This document shows, in pieces, positions 43,428 through 52,370 of a stretch of DNA of 64,000 nt. Origin of the DNA: Bradyrhizobium sp. SZCCHNS1050 (GTDB taxonomy: Bacteria; Pseudomonadota; Alphaproteobacteria; Rhizobiales; Xanthobacteraceae); assembly GCF_032484785.1 (NCBI RefSeq), contig NZ_JAUETR010000001.1:5273501-5337500 (forward strand), written 5' to 3'. A program made the position numbers and the translations under genes. Position 1 is the first letter of the stretch, and every line of letters starts with the position of its first letter. The notes under the pieces were generated by a model, which made no database searches, was not told where the DNA came from, and saw only the letters and a program-made list of their open reading frames with translations.

Positions 43428-44303
43428 TCAGCTCGTGCGCGTCGCGCGATCCTTTTCGTTCTGCGCCTTGATCGACTCCTTGGCCTTGGTCCAGTCGTCG
43501 TCGCTCCAGTCGCGCAGCTGATAGAAGTTGCCGCCCATCGCCAGCGCCTGGGCACCGTCCATCGCGATTGTCTCGCCGTTGATCCAGTTGCAGCCGCCGG
43601 AGATCAGGAACACCGCGAGGTTCTGCAGCTCCTCCATGGTGCCGACCCGACCCATCGGGTTCATCGCCTTGGTCCGCGCGCCGGCCTCGTCACCGGGCTT
43701 GATGCGCTTGCTCATGCCTTCGGTCGGGATTTCGCCGGGTGCGATGGTGTTGAGGCGGATGCCGTAGCGGCCCCATTCAGTCGCGAGCGACATCGTCATG
43801 GCGTGGATCGCCGACTTGCTCATCGCCGAGGGCACCACGTAAGGCGAGCCGTTGCGCACCCAGGTTACCGTGATCGAGACGACGTTGCCCGGCTGCTTCG
43901 CGGCGATCCAGCGCTTGCCGACGGCGTGCGTCACGTAGAACGTGCCGTGCATCACGATGTTGGCGACCGCGTCGAAGCCGCGCGGGCTCAATTCCTCGGT
44001 GCGGGAAATGAAGTTGCCGGCCGCGTTGTTGATGAGATCGGTGAGACCGCCTTCCTGGAAGATGGCCTCGATCATGTCCTCCACCGCCATGGCATTGCGG
44101 ATGTCGACGCCATGGCTGGCCACACGGCCGCCGTAGAGGTCCATGAGTTCGGTCGCGGTCTCGTCGCAGACGATTTTCCGCCGGCCGCAAATATGCACTT
44201 CGGCGCCGAGTTGCAGGAAGCGTGCAGCCATCGCTTTGCCAAGGCCCGTGCCGCCGCCGGTCACCAGAATGCGTCGACCTTCGAGGAGATTGTCCTTGAA
44301 CAT
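43428..44303 (-). CDS. SDR of the 2,4-dienoyl-CoA reductase type
   Basis: 291 residues. The cofactor loop is T-G-G-G-T-G-L-G near 15-22, with N-N-A-A-G-N near 92. The usual Y-x-x-x-K is S-A-M-S-K, with Ser where Tyr is normal; the dienoyl-CoA reductase (DECR/FadH-SDR) branch is known to use a different Tyr and keep the Lys. Together with its acyl-CoA neighbours this supports reduction of a 2,4-dienoyl-CoA or similar thioester. It diverges from the crotonase at 44406, with a near-palindrome between them. Confidence 0.87.
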   Translation of the reverse strand: MFKDNLLEGRRILVTGGGTGLGKAMAARFLQLGAEVHICGRRKIVCDETATELMDLYGGRVASHGVDIRNAMAVEDMIEAIFQEGGLTDLINNAAGNFISRTEELSPRGFDAVANIVMHGTFYVTHAVGKRWIAAKQPGNVVSITVTWVRNGSPYVVPSAMSKSAIHAMTMSLATEWGRYGIRLNTIAPGEIPTEGMSKRIKPGDEAGARTKAMNPMGRVGTMEELQNLAVFLISGGCNWINGETIAMDGAQALAMGGNFYQLRDWSDDDWTKAKESIKAQNEKDRATRTS

Positions 44304-44334
44304 GGGAGTTTCCGCCTGACATGTTGTGAGTTAA

Positions 44335-44350
44335 TTGGTCGATTGACTAA
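44335..44350. promoter_or_regulatory. Candidate operator TTGGTC-N4-GACTAA in divergent promoter
   Basis: In the 102-bp gap between divergent SDR and crotonase genes, TTGGTC (44335-44340) and GACTAA (44345-44350) form an inverted repeat with one mismatch around a four-base centre, in an AT-rich stretch. Size and symmetry suit a TetR-family repressor of acyl-CoA genes. No such regulator gene is in the window. Confidence 0.4.
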
Positions 44351-44405
44351 ATCGCTCCGACAGCCTTCTGTAAAGTCACAAAGACATCCGTAGGGAGACC
44401 GCTCG

Positions 44406-45215
44406 ATGGACAACCGCCTCGCGATCGAGATCAAGGACGGCGTCGCCGATGTTCGCCTGGTTCGCGCCGACAAGATGAATGCGTTGGACATGGAGATGTT
44501 CGAGGCGCTGGTCGCGGCGACCGACCGGCTGTCGAAGGAGAAGGGCCTGCGGGCGGTGGTGCTGTCCGGCGAGGGCCGCGCCTTCTGCGCTGGCCTCGAC
44601 ATGGGCCGCTTCGCGGCGATGAAGGATTCCGGCGGCAACGGCATACCCGGCGGCGAGAAGCGCGACCTCACCGTTCGCACCCACGGCAAGGCCAACTTCG
44701 CGCAGCAAGCGGTATGGGGCTGGCGGCAGTTGCCGGTGCCGGTGATTGCTGCAGTGCATGGCGTCGCCTATGGCGGCGGCTTCCAGCTCGCACTCGGCGC
44801 CGACATGCGCTACGTCGCGCCGGACACCAAGATGTCGATCATGGAGATCAAGTGGGGTCTGGTGCCCGACATGGCGGGCACGCCGATCCTGGCCACCCTG
44901 ATGCGCGACGACATCCTGCGCGAGCTGACCTACACGGGCCGGGTGTTCTCGCCGGAGGAAGGCCAGTCCTACGGCCTCGTCACCCGCATCTGCGCCGATC
45001 CGCGCGCGGCTGCGCTGGAGACCGCGCGTGAGATCGCCGGCAAGAATCCGGATGCGATCCGCGCCGCCAAGCGGATGCTGAACAATCTCTCGGTCGATCC
45101 GGGGCCGGCGCTGCTCGCCGAATCGGTCGAGCAGCAGAAGCTGATCGGCAGCCCGAACCAGCTCGAATCGGTGCGCGCCAACATCGAGAAGCGCGCGCCG
45201 AAGTTTGCGGACTGA
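44406..45215 (+). CDS. Crotonase/enoyl-CoA hydratase family protein
   Basis: 269 residues. G-R-A-F-C-A-G-L-D-M-G near residues 56-66 and H-G-V-A-Y-G-G-G-F-Q-L-A-L-G-A-D near 116-131 form the oxyanion hole; K-M-S-I-M-E-I-K-W-G-L-V-P-D-M-A-G-T near 140-157 carries Glu and Asp at the catalytic positions. Substrate not clear from sequence. It diverges from the dienoyl-CoA reductase-like gene and is followed by a repeat and an acyl-CoA synthetase on the same strand. Confidence 0.9.
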   Translation: MDNRLAIEIKDGVADVRLVRADKMNALDMEMFEALVAATDRLSKEKGLRAVVLSGEGRAFCAGLDMGRFAAMKDSGGNGIPGGEKRDLTVRTHGKANFAQQAVWGWRQLPVPVIAAVHGVAYGGGFQLALGADMRYVAPDTKMSIMEIKWGLVPDMAGTPILATLMRDDILRELTYTGRVFSPEEGQSYGLVTRICADPRAAALETAREIAGKNPDAIRAAKRMLNNLSVDPGPALLAESVEQQKLIGSPNQLESVRANIEKRAPKFAD

Positions 45216-45218
45216 GTC

Positions 45219-45350
45219 CGTCATTCCGGGATGCTCCGAAGGAGCAGGCCCGGAATCTCGAGATTCTCCGGTGCGCAACTGCGCACCTGAGTTCGATGCT
45301 CCGCGCAAAACGGCACCGCCGTTTTGTCGCGGCGCATCGCCCCGGATTGA
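45219..45350. repeat. Palindromic repeat, cgtcattccggg type, with internal hairpin
   Basis: Starts cgtcattccgggatgc and carries gcccggaatct in the inverse sense. An exact 9-bp inverted repeat caaaacggc / gccgttttg lies at 45306-45326. The right end is catcgccccggattgatgg. It is related to the copies at 39193 and 56702. It lies between the crotonase and acyl-CoA synthetase genes. Confidence 0.7.
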
Positions 45351-45392
45351 TGGCGGAAACTCAAACCGACGCCAGATCGGATAACAAAGAAA

Positions 45393-46937
45393 ATGGAAAC
45401 GTCCTCCCTGTTCTGCGGCATCATCTCCGGCGAGCGCCGGCGCAGCCACGCCGAAATCGCCGACCGCGCCGCGCGGATCGCCAGCGGCCTCGCGCAACTC
45501 GGCGTACGCCAGGGCGATTGCGTCTGCATGCTGATGCGCAACGACATCGCCTTCATCGAGGCGGCCTATGGCGCGATGCGGCTGGGCGCCTATGGCGTGC
45601 CGGTGAACTGGCACTTCAAGCCGGAGGAGATCGACTACATCCTCAAGGACTCCGCGACGCGCGTGCTGATCGGTCACGCCGATCTGCTGCATCAGCTTCG
45701 CGGCCTGATTCCACCTGGAGGCACCGTGCTCAGCGTGCCGACGCCGCCGGAGATCCTGTCCAACTACAAGATCGACGCGGATCTGCTCGCAACACCGGAG
45801 TTCGCGACCGACCTGGAAAGCTGGCTGACACAGCAGAGCCCGTACGAGGGGCCGCAGGTGCCGCAGCCGCAGAACATGATCTACACCTCCGGCACGACCG
45901 GTCATCCCAAGGGCGTCCGCCGCAGTGCGCCGACGGTGGAGCAGGCCGCCTCGGCCGAGCGCATGCGCGCGTTGATCTACGGGCTGAAGCCGAACGCGCG
46001 CGCGCTGCTGCCGGGGCCGCTGTATCATTCGGCGCCGAACGCCTTCGGCCTGCGGGCGGGCCGGCTCGGCGGCGCGCTGGTGCTGATGCCGCGCTTCGAG
46101 CCGGAGGCGTTTCTCGACGTCATCCAGACAGAGCGGATCGATACCATCTTCATGGTGCCGACCATGTTCATCCGGCTGATGAAGCTGCCGGAGGAGGTTC
46201 GCCGCCGCTACGACGTCTCGTCGTTGCGCCATGTCATTCACGCTGCCGCGCCGTGCCCGGCCGACGTCAAGCGCGCGATGATCGACTGGTGGGGGCCGGT
46301 CATCTACGAGTTCTACGGCTCGACCGAATCCGGTGCCGTGACCTTCGCGACCTCCGAGGACGCGCTGCGCAAGCCCGGCACCGTCGGCAAGGTCTCGCCG
46401 GGCGCGGAGCTGCGCTTTCTCGGCGAGGACGGTCGCATCCTGCCGCAGGGCGAGATCGGCGAGATCTATTCGCGCATCGCGGGCAATCCGGATTTCACCT
46501 ATCACAACAAGCCGGAGAAGCGTGCCGAGATCGACCGCGACGGCTTCATCACCTCGGGCGATGTCGGCTACATCGATGCCGAGGGCTACGTCTTCCTGTG
46601 CGACCGCAAGCGCGACATGGTGATCTCTGGCGGCGTAAACATCTATCCCGCCGAGATCGAAGCCGTGCTGCATGCCGTGCCCGGCGTGCATGATTGCGCC
46701 GTGTTCGGCATCCCAGATGCCGAGTTCGGAGAAGCCCTGATGGCCGTGGTCGAGCCGCAGCCGGGCGTGACGCTTGACATTGGGGAGATGAGGGCCCGGC
46801 TGAGAGCGTCGCTGGCCGATTACAAGGTGCCCAAGCACATCGAGATCCACGAGAAGCTGCCGCGCGAGGACTCCGGCAAGATCTTCAAGCGGCGGCTGCG
46901 CGATCCCCATTGGGAGCAGGCGGGGCGGAAAATATGA
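45393..46937 (+). CDS. Acyl-CoA synthetase (AMP-forming), second copy
   Basis: 514 residues. ANL motifs: Y-T-S-G-T-T-G-H-P-K-G-V near 166-177, E-F-Y-G-S-T-E-S-G near 308, F-I-T-S-G-D-V-G-Y near 385, D-R-K-R-D-M-V-I-S-G-G-V-N-I-Y-P near 403-418 and the C-terminal G-K-I-F-K-R-R near 500. The N-terminal domain is a little short compared with long-chain ligases, and the ribosome binding site upstream of ATG 45393 is weak, so the start is less sure. It is clearly different from the ligase at 41715 and probably has another chain-length or structural preference. Confidence 0.9.
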   Translation: METSSLFCGIISGERRRSHAEIADRAARIASGLAQLGVRQGDCVCMLMRNDIAFIEAAYGAMRLGAYGVPVNWHFKPEEIDYILKDSATRVLIGHADLLHQLRGLIPPGGTVLSVPTPPEILSNYKIDADLLATPEFATDLESWLTQQSPYEGPQVPQPQNMIYTSGTTGHPKGVRRSAPTVEQAASAERMRALIYGLKPNARALLPGPLYHSAPNAFGLRAGRLGGALVLMPRFEPEAFLDVIQTERIDTIFMVPTMFIRLMKLPEEVRRRYDVSSLRHVIHAAAPCPADVKRAMIDWWGPVIYEFYGSTESGAVTFATSEDALRKPGTVGKVSPGAELRFLGEDGRILPQGEIGEIYSRIAGNPDFTYHNKPEKRAEIDRDGFITSGDVGYIDAEGYVFLCDRKRDMVISGGVNIYPAEIEAVLHAVPGVHDCAVFGIPDAEFGEALMAVVEPQPGVTLDIGEMRARLRASLADYKVPKHIEIHEKLPREDSGKIFKRRLRDPHWEQAGRKI

Positions 46938-47075
46938 TGATGGGCCCGCACTTGGCGGCGAAAGGAGGCGAGACCGACATTGAATAGGGCAGGCGACGCC
47001 TCTTTCTTGATCTTGCGCTGCGGTATAGATACGGCAGACTGACCCGTAAATGGGCAGCTGCTGGAGAGCGCATCC

Positions 47076-49859
47076 ATGTCGCCGCAAGCCATGACAGAGG
47101 AAATCCGTCCCAACCGCGCCGCCGAGGCGCAGGCCATGGAGGAGGACGCGCGGCTCCGGGACGATATCCGGCTGCTCGGCCGCATCCTCGGCGATACCGT
47201 CCGCGACCAGGAAGGCGCCGAATTGTTCGACCTCGTCGAGCGCATCCGCCAGACCTCGGTGCGCTTCCACCGCGACGAGGACCGCCAGGCGCGGCGCGAG
47301 CTGGAGCAGATCCTCGACGGCATGACGACGGCTGAGACGGTCCGCATCGTCCGCGCCTTCAGCTATTTCTCGCACCTCGCCAACATTGCCGAGGACCAGA
47401 ACAACATCCGACGCATGCGTGCCAGGAGCGACTCCAATGGCGGGTCCGGCATGCTGGCGGCGACGCTCGCTCACGCCAAATCCGCCGGGTTCGAGGCTTC
47501 CGATCTGCGCAAGTTCTTCTCGACGGCGCTGGTCAGTCCGGTCCTGACCGCGCACCCGACCGAGGTGCGGCGCAAGAGCACGATGGATCGCGAGATGGAG
47601 ATCGCGATGCTGCTCGACCGCCGCGAGCGGATGCAGTTGACGCCGGACGAGCGCGAGGCCAATGACGAGGCGCTGCGCCGCGCCGTGCTGACCTTGTGGC
47701 AGACCAACCTGCTGCGCCGGACCAAGCTGACGGTGCTCGACGAGGTCACCAACGGGCTGTCGTTCTACGACTACACGTTTCTGCGTGAGGTGCCGCGTCT
47801 GCTGTGCTCGCTCGAGGATCGGCTCAATGACGGAGCGGAGGTGGCAGGCGATCTCGCCTCGTTCCTGCGAATGGGGAGCTGGATCGGCGGCGACCGGGAC
47901 GGCAATCCGTTCGTCACCGCCGAGGTGATGCGCGGGACGCTCAAGCTGCAATCCAGCCTGGCGCTGCACTACTATCTCGAGGAACTGCATCTGCTCGGCA
48001 GCGAGCTGTCCATCGCCGCGCATCTCGCCGATGTCTCCGAGGAGCTGCGTGCGCTGGCCGAGCGCTCGCCGGACACGTCGCCGCATCGTCGCGGCGAGCC
48101 ATATCGTCTGGCGGTGTCCGGCATCTATGCGCGCTTGGCGGCGACGGCGAAGAAGCTCGGTATCCAGATCAGCCGCCTTCCCGTGGCGGCGGTGGCGCCT
48201 TACGACAGCGTCAAGCAGATGCAGGATGATCTCGACGTGCTGCATCACTCGCTGATCGCCAACAATGCCGAGGTGATCGCCCGCGGGCGGCTGCGGCTGC
48301 TGCGGCGTGCAGTGGATTGCTTCGGCTTCCATCTGGCCCGGCTCGACATCCGCCAGAATTCGGCGGTGCACGAGCGCACCGTCGCCGAGCTGATCGACAC
48401 CGCGATGCCCGGCATGTCCTATATGGCGCTGAGCGAGGATGCCAGGGTCGGCCTGCTTGTCAGCGAGCTGCGCAATGCGCGGCCGCTGGTGTCGCAATTC
48501 GTCAAGTACAGCGACGAGACCGTCGGCGAGCTCGCGCTGTTCCGCGCGGCCGCCGAGGCGCACGCGACGTTCGGTGCCGACGTGATTCCCCAGTGCATCA
48601 TCTCGATGTGCAAGGGCATGTCGGACATGCTCGAGGTGGCACTGCTGCTCAAGGAGGTCGGCCTGATCGACCCTTCGGGCCGCTGCGCCGTCAACATCGT
48701 GCCGCTGTTCGAGACGATCGAGGACCTGCAGGCGTCCAGCGGCATCATGGACCGCATGCTGGCGCTGCACGATTACCGCCGCCTGGTCGACAGCCGCGGC
48801 GCCGTGCAGGAGGTCATGCTCGGCTATTCCGACAGCAACAAGGACGGCGGTTTCGTCACCTCGGGCTGGGAGCTCTACAAGGCGGAGATCGGCCTCGTCG
48901 ACATCTTCGAGCGCCACGGCATCCGGCTCAGGCTGTTCCACGGCCGCGGTGGATCGGTCGGCCGCGGCGGCGGACCGAGCTACGACGCCATCATCGCCCA
49001 GCCGGGCGGCGCGGTGAACGGCCAGATCCGCATCACCGAGCAGGGCGAGATCATCTCCAGCAAATATTCCAACGCCGAGGTCGGACGTAACAATCTGGAA
49101 ATTCTCGCCGCCGCGACGCTCGAGGCCAGCCTGCTGCATCCGCGGCAGCCGGCGCCGAAGCGCGAATATCTCACCGCGATGGACCGGCTCTCGGAGCTCG
49201 CGTTCAAGGCCTATCGCGGCCTGGTCTACGAGACCGACGGCTTCGTCGACTATTTCTGGGCCTCGACCGTCATCAACGAGATCGCGACCTTGAACATCGG
49301 CAGCCGCCCGGCCTCGCGCAAGAAAACCCGCGCGATCGAGGACCTGCGTGCGATCCCCTGGGTGTTCTCCTGGGCGCAGTGCCGGCTGATGCTGCCGGGC
49401 TGGTACGGCTTCGGCAGCGCGGTCGAGACCTGGATCGCGGAAAATCCGGAGCAGGGCATGCCGTTCCTGCGCGAACTTTATCAGGAATGGCCGTTCTTCC
49501 GCATGCTGCTGTCGAACATGGACATGGTGCTCGCCAAGAGCTCGATCGCCATAGCCTCGCGCTATGCCGAGCTGGTCCCGGACGAGGCCCTGCGCGAAAA
49601 GATCTTCGGCCGCATCCGGCGCGAATGGAATCTGGTGATCGAGACTTTGCTCGACATCACGGGGCAGGAGCGGCTGCTGCAGGGCAACCCGCTGCTGGAG
49701 CGCTCGGTGCGCAACCGCTTTCCCTATCTCGATCCGCTCAACCACGTGCAGGTCGAGCTGCTCAAGGAGCATCGCGCGCAGAACCCGGACGAGCAGGTGC
49801 TGCGCGGGATTCAACTAACGATCAACGGCATCTCGGCGGGGTTGAGAAATACGGGATGA
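47076..49859 (+). CDS. ppc: Phosphoenolpyruvate carboxylase
   Basis: 927 residues, the normal size. Catalytic motifs are intact: [13 protein letters not shown] (essential His), [12 protein letters not shown] near 270, [11 protein letters not shown] near 585, the flexible [13 protein letters not shown] loop near 620, and C-terminal I-S-A-G-L-R-N-T-G, whose last residues form the allosteric aspartate site. The enzyme makes oxaloacetate from PEP and bicarbonate to refill the TCA cycle. ATG 47091 is a possible alternative start. It is transcribed alone; a hairpin-forming repeat lies at the end. Confidence 0.98.
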   Translation: MSPQAMTEEIRPNRAAEAQAMEEDARLRDDIRLLGRILGDTVRDQEGAELFDLVERIRQTSVRFHRDEDRQARRELEQILDGMTTAETVRIVRAFSYFSHLANIAEDQNNIRRMRARSDSNGGSGMLAATLAHAKSAGFEASDLRKFFSTALVSPVLTAHPTEVRRKSTMDREMEIAMLLDRRERMQLTPDEREANDEALRRAVLTLWQTNLLRRTKLTVLDEVTNGLSFYDYTFLREVPRLLCSLEDRLNDGAEVAGDLASFLRMGSWIGGDRDGNPFVTAEVMRGTLKLQSSLALHYYLEELHLLGSELSIAAHLADVSEELRALAERSPDTSPHRRGEPYRLAVSGIYARLAATAKKLGIQISRLPVAAVAPYDSVKQMQDDLDVLHHSLIANNAEVIARGRLRLLRRAVDCFGFHLARLDIRQNSAVHERTVAELIDTAMPGMSYMALSEDARVGLLVSELRNARPLVSQFVKYSDETVGELALFRAAAEAHATFGADVIPQCIISMCKGMSDMLEVALLLKEVGLIDPSGRCAVNIVPLFETIEDLQASSGIMDRMLALHDYRRLVDSRGAVQEVMLGYSDSNKDGGFVTSGWELYKAEIGLVDIFERHGIRLRLFHGRGGSVGRGGGPSYDAIIAQPGGAVNGQIRITEQGEIISSKYSNAEVGRNNLEILAAATLEASLLHPRQPAPKREYLTAMDRLSELAFKAYRGLVYETDGFVDYFWASTVINEIATLNIGSRPASRKKTRAIEDLRAIPWVFSWAQCRLMLPGWYGFGSAVETWIAENPEQGMPFLRELYQEWPFFRMLLSNMDMVLAKSSIAIASRYAELVPDEALREKIFGRIRREWNLVIETLLDITGQERLLQGNPLLERSVRNRFPYLDPLNHVQVELLKEHRAQNPDEQVLRGIQLTINGISAGLRNTG

Positions 49860-49861
49860 GG

Positions 49862-49918
49862 GCGAGTGGCGAGTAGCGAATAGAGGGTCTATTCGCTACT
49901 CCCTATTCGCCATTCGCT
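49862..49918. repeat. Hairpin repeat gagtagcgaatag / ctattcgctactc
   Basis: An exact 13-bp inverted repeat (49871-49883 and 49889-49901) with a five-base centre, flanked by further near-copies of the same word (gcgagtggcgag at left, tattcgccattcgct at right). It is AT-richer than its surroundings and different from the other repeat families here. It lies between the convergent ppc and SMP-30 genes and may terminate both. Confidence 0.8.
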
Positions 49919-49922
49919 ATCT

Positions 49923-51095
49923 TCAGGGCTTCAGCGCACCCTGCGCACTCGTATAGACCGCATAGAGCGACGTCGAGCCGCAGATGTAGAGCCGATTACG
50001 CTGCTGGCCGCCGAAGCACAGATTGGCGACGGTTTCCGGAATGTGAATCTTGCCCAGCAACGTTCCGTCCGGGGCATAGCAACGTACGCCGTCCTCGTTC
50101 GGATCGCCCCAGCCGACCGAGCACCAGACCCGCCCGTCGCGATCACATCGGACGCCGTCGGAGATGCTGGGCTTAGGCATTTCGGCGAAGACCTTGCTGT
50201 TCGTCAGCTTGCCGGCGGCGTGATCGACGTCGAACACGCGGATATGCGCGGGATTGTCGGGCCCGTCGGTGAAGCCAGTGTCGATGACGTAAAGCTTCGT
50301 TTCGTCGGGTGAGAAGGCGAGCCCATTGGGCTCGACGAAGTCGTCGGCAACGACCTTGACCTCTCCCGATTTCGGATCGACCCGATAGACATTGTGCTTG
50401 TCCTGCTCGGGCGCCGCCTTGAGGCCCTCATAGAAGCCACCGATGCCGTAGACCGGATCGGTGAACCATATTGCGCCGTCGGCCGCGACCACTGCATCGT
50501 TCGGCGAATTCAATCGCTTTCCATTATAGCTGTCGGCGATGATCGTGATCGAGCCATCGAGCTCGGTGCGAGTGACCCGCCGACCGCTATGTTCACACGT
50601 GATCAGCCGTCCTTCTCGATCGATGGTGTTGCCGTTGGAATTCATCGACGGCTGCCGATAGACGCTGAGGTGACCATCGTCCTCGGAGAACCGCATGATG
50701 CGATTGTTCGGGATGTCGCTGAACAGCAGATAGCGACCGGCGGCAAAATAGACCGGGCCTTCGGCCCAGCGCATTCCGGTCGCGACGCGTTCTACGGCCA
50801 TCGTGCCCGCGAAGGCCGGAAACTCCGCCGGCCCGAATGACAGCTTGGGCTTTTTCGACGACTCCAGGTGAGAGTCCGGATAGCGGCTGCCCGGCAAGGG
50901 ACCGAGAGGCAGCGGATCTGTCGAGATTGTCGGTGCCCCGGTCTGGCCGAAGGGCGTGACGGTTGCAGCCGATGCTGACGTCACGGTTGCCGCGGCAGCG
51001 GCGAATGCCGCGGCTCCTTTCAGCAATCTGCGCCTGTCGAAGCCATCTGCTCCGACCAGCGAGTTTTGCGCGACGTCGTGTCGTGGAGTCGTCAT
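49923..51095 (-). CDS. Exported SMP-30/gluconolactonase family protein
   Basis: 390 residues from ATG 51095, preceded by GGGAGGACACAT. A Tat signal is clear: D-R-R-R-L-L-K-G-A-A-A-F-A-A-A-A near residues 20-35. The rest is a six-bladed beta-propeller of the SMP-30/lactonase type with W-A-E-G-P-V-Y-F near 120 (metal-binding Glu), N-S-P-N-D-A-V near 200 and the Asp in S-D-G-V-R-C-D-R-D-G-R-V-W near 325. The family opens sugar or other lactones using a divalent metal. A periplasmic sugar-lactonase role is likely; substrate unknown. Confidence 0.9.
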   Translation of the reverse strand: MTTPRHDVAQNSLVGADGFDRRRLLKGAAAFAAAAATVTSASAATVTPFGQTGAPTISTDPLPLGPLPGSRYPDSHLESSKKPKLSFGPAEFPAFAGTMAVERVATGMRWAEGPVYFAAGRYLLFSDIPNNRIMRFSEDDGHLSVYRQPSMNSNGNTIDREGRLITCEHSGRRVTRTELDGSITIIADSYNGKRLNSPNDAVVAADGAIWFTDPVYGIGGFYEGLKAAPEQDKHNVYRVDPKSGEVKVVADDFVEPNGLAFSPDETKLYVIDTGFTDGPDNPAHIRVFDVDHAAGKLTNSKVFAEMPKPSISDGVRCDRDGRVWCSVGWGDPNEDGVRCYAPDGTLLGKIHIPETVANLCFGGQQRNRLYICGSTSLYAVYTSAQGALKP

Positions 51096-51221
51096 ATGTG
51101 TCCTCCCATTTTTTTGTTGGGAGGCGACCATACGACAGAATCGTGGCGACGTGCGGGTCGTCTCGATAAAAAACAACTTGAGAGTGTGTGCGCTGCGAAT
51201 GGACTTTGCGCGCTGCAAATC

Positions 51222-52136
51222 TCAGATCGGGTCCCAGCCGAACACGTCGGCGGAACGATCGAGCTTGTAGAACGACGGCTTCAGTGCCGGCATGCCATGC
51301 TCCGCAATGGTCTGCGGCGTCCAGCCTTCGCCGCGGTGCACCGAGCGCAATGGGCGCGACTGGCTCATCAGGAAGATCTCGTTCATGCGAACGGCGAAGA
51401 TCTGGCCGGTGACGTCTTTCGAGGCATCGCTGAGCAGATAGGCGACGACGGGCGCGATCTTCTCGGGCCCCATCCGCTTCATGCGTTCGACGCGTTCCTT
51501 CTCGGCCTCGGTCTCCGCCGGGATGGTGCCGATCATTCGGCTCCAGGCAAACGGCGAGACGCAATTGGAACGCACGTTGAAGCGGCCCATGTCGAGCGCG
51601 ATCGACTTCGACAGGCCGACGATGCCGAGCTTCGCCGCGGCGTAATTGGCCTGGCCATAATTGCCGATCAGGCCCGAAGTCGAGGTGAAATGGACGAAGG
51701 AACCGCTCTCCTGCTCGCGGAACAGCCGTGCGGCCGAGTGGGCGACGTAGAACGAGCCCATCAAATGGACCTTGATCACCTGCTCGAACGCCTCGATGCT
51801 CATCTTGTGGAAGATCATGTCGCGCAGGATGCCGGCATTGTTGACCACGCCATCGAGCTTGCCGAAATGGTCGGTGGCGGCCTTCACGATCTTGCTGGCC
51901 GGGATCGCTTCGGACACGCTCTCGAAATTCGCCACCGCCGTGCCGCCGCGCTTCTTGATTTCCTCGACCACTTCCTCCGCCGGCGCTGCGCTGGTGCCCG
52001 AGCCGTCGGAGGCGACGCCGGGATCGTTGACCACGACCTTGGCGCCTTCGGCGGCGCACAGCAGCGCGATCTCGCGCCCGATGCCGCGGCCGGCGCCGGT
52101 GACGATGACGACTTTGTCCTGCAGCGATTTGGTCAT
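51222..52136 (-). CDS. SDR family acyl-CoA dehydrogenase-like oxidoreductase (MFE-2 type)
   Basis: 304 residues. N-terminal V-V-I-V-T-G-A-G-R-G-I-G (cofactor), then the insertion V-N-D-P-G-V-A-S-D-G-S-G-T-S near 37-50 typical of the multifunctional-enzyme-2 / 17beta-HSD4 branch, N-N-A-G-I-L-R-D near 95, and Y-A-A-A-K near 165. This branch oxidises 3-hydroxyacyl-CoA. A non-SDR C-terminal tail of about 40 residues is present. It follows a thiolase and a DUF35 gene on the same strand, which fits the last steps of beta-oxidation of an unusual acyl chain. Confidence 0.9.
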   Translation of the reverse strand: MTKSLQDKVVIVTGAGRGIGREIALLCAAEGAKVVVNDPGVASDGSGTSAAPAEEVVEEIKKRGGTAVANFESVSEAIPASKIVKAATDHFGKLDGVVNNAGILRDMIFHKMSIEAFEQVIKVHLMGSFYVAHSAARLFREQESGSFVHFTSTSGLIGNYGQANYAAAKLGIVGLSKSIALDMGRFNVRSNCVSPFAWSRMIGTIPAETEAEKERVERMKRMGPEKIAPVVAYLLSDASKDVTGQIFAVRMNEIFLMSQSRPLRSVHRGEGWTPQTIAEHGMPALKPSFYKLDRSADVFGWDPI

Positions 52137-52247
52137 GAGAGGTTCTCCTTAGCGTGATGTGCTGTTCATCCTGCCCCGTTTGCGTCAGGGCTATTGCATT
52201 TGACGAGACGGCTCAGATCAGCCGGGCTGCCTGCCGATATGTTGCTC

Positions 52248-52333
52248 CGTCATGCCCGGGCTTGTCCCGGGCATCCACGTCGTTCCGAGGGCACCGGACG
52301 ACGTGGATGGCCGGGACAAGCCCGGCCATGACG
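52248..52333. repeat. Palindromic repeat, cgtcatgcccgggc type
   Basis: Starts cgtcatgcccgggcttgtcc and ends in its inverse complement form ggacaagcccggccatgacg, with inner atccacgtcg and cgacgtggat arms: a nearly perfect 86-bp inverted repeat. It separates the SDR and thiolase genes of the same strand. Confidence 0.9.
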
Positions 52334-52370
52334 ACAAAACGAAAGAGAGCGACCGGAACGGCGAGCGTCG

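Noticed and set aside
44376..49814. An open frame of about 1,800 codons on the minus strand, antisense to crotonase, acyl-CoA synthetase and ppc.
   Set aside because: It is the complement of clearly real genes, has an extreme His/Arg/Leu/Gly composition without any domain, and is a known effect of high GC at third codon positions.
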